Shown in pieces: positions 63,615 through 64,000 of a stretch of 64,000 nucleotides of DNA. The stretch is from Catellatospora citrea. Its GTDB lineage: Bacteria > Actinomycetota > Actinomycetes > Mycobacteriales > Micromonosporaceae. The stretch covers positions 5,952,001-6,016,000 of the forward strand of contig NZ_RAPR01000001.1 of assembly GCF_003610235.1 (NCBI RefSeq), read 5' to 3'. The translations under genes and the position numbers were made by a program. A model generated the notes under the pieces. It searched no databases, was not told where the DNA came from, and saw only the letters and a program-made list of their open reading frames with translations. Position 1 is the first letter of the stretch; every line of letters begins with the position of its first letter.

Positions 63615-64000
63615 TCAGTCGGAAAGAGGGATGGCGGGGCGGCCCAGCATCTGGTCCAGGTCCTCGGCCTCATCCTGGACGAACCGCGCGTAGCCTGAGT
63701 CGCGGTAGGCGGTCGCTACGGTCAGCCATGAGACGAACTCGCCCGAACCGCCGCACACCATGGATCCGCCGTCGCCACCGCAGATCACGGCCGGGTCGGC
63801 GGTCCGTTCGTCGCGGTACGGATCCTGCCCGATGGCCAGGCCGAACGGGTTCGGCTCGCGGTGCGGTCCGGGCCGACCACGGACCGCCGCCGCCGGGATA
63901 GGCGTCACCCCACCGGAACAGGGTGGTCGCACCAGCGCCGCAGGCGTACTCCCACTCGTCCGGAGTGAGCAGGCGCCGTCCTAGCTTGGCAGGTGTTAAC
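63615..64000 (-). pseudogene. Frameshifted SMI1/KNR4-neighbour protein, cut by the window edge
   Basis: The window end encodes RRLLTPDEWEYACGAGATTLFRWGD in one frame. From about 63880 downstream the match continues in another frame as REPNPFGLAIGQDPYRDERT, ICGGDGGSMVCGGSGEFVSWL and YARFVQDEAEDLDQMLGRP. The first part resembles a formylglycine-generating (sulfatase-modifying) fold and the second part its usual continuation in toxin-immunity clusters. A frameshift near 63880-63900 separates them. Confidence 0.45.

Overview
The window is high-GC DNA with GTG and TTG starts, Streptomyces/Micromonospora-type MEDS, STAS and anti-sigma proteins and many short operons. It comes from a filamentous actinomycete; Micromonosporaceae is my best guess, but no rRNA or other marker gene fixes the genus. 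There is no rRNA, no complete tRNA and no CRISPR array. Much of the window is accessory DNA, with integrases, tRNA-derived attachment sites, insertion-sequence remnants and a dozen or so broken genes.

Layout. (1) 1-7.3 kb, minus strand: a PucR-type regulator cut by the window edge, two ABC-2 type exporters, a Na+/Ca2+-exchanger-family antiporter and an NhaD/ArsB-type ion transporter with a CBS-domain partner. The two ion-transport units carry the same 19-nt block 36-37 nt before their start codons. (2) 7.5-9.0 kb, plus strand: a MerR-controlled metal-response operon (Cys-Cys protein, MerR, MerT-like membrane protein, YnfA-like protein) with a textbook 19-bp-spacer MerR promoter but no mercuric reductase. 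(3) 9.8-20.6 kb: a defence island. It holds a TrlF-type PHP-ATPase with an overlapping partner gene, a divergent coiled-coil protein, and a three-gene unit of zinc ribbon, PD-(D/E)xK nuclease and a 1402-residue STAND NTPase that carries its own nuclease-like N-terminus. (4) 20.8-23.4 kb: two tandem tyrosine integrases, one without a visible catalytic tyrosine, followed by a 382-bp sequence ending in the 3' part of a tRNA-Val(CAC) gene. (5) 23.4-52.0 kb: a 28.6-kb segment closed by a second, about 95% identical copy of that 382-bp sequence. It carries one complete IS5-like element, formaldehyde and alcohol dehydrogenases, MEDS-STAS and anti-sigma proteins, three MerR paralogues, a carbonic anhydrase, a diguanylate cyclase and a seven-gene proteostasis/redox operon (dnaK-grpE-dnaJ-cbpM-clpB-trx-TrxR-like), plus two small heat-shock proteins and PsiE. 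(6) 52-64 kb: a scrap zone with a SLATT/DUF4231 protein, an integrase stump, a DUF2335 protein, a frameshifted Clp-fold protease, a 1245-residue DUF4365-helical-PIN protein and decayed HNH, TIR, flavoprotein, ISL3 and SMI1/KNR4 genes.

How it fits together. The tRNA-Val 3' ends with adjoining 382-bp repeats indicate tandem accretion of two related integrative elements at one tRNA gene; the intact tRNA should lie to the left of the window. The left element carries the defence genes. The right one carries a heat, redox and metabolic stress package that resembles in gene content the transmissible loci of stress tolerance of Gram-negative bacteria. The strongest candidates for undescribed biology are the zinc-ribbon/nuclease/STAND operon, the DUF4365-PIN fusion, the proteostasis island, and two candidate structured leader RNAs: one before the ion transporters, and one before two MerR paralogues where helix pairing is kept despite sequence change.
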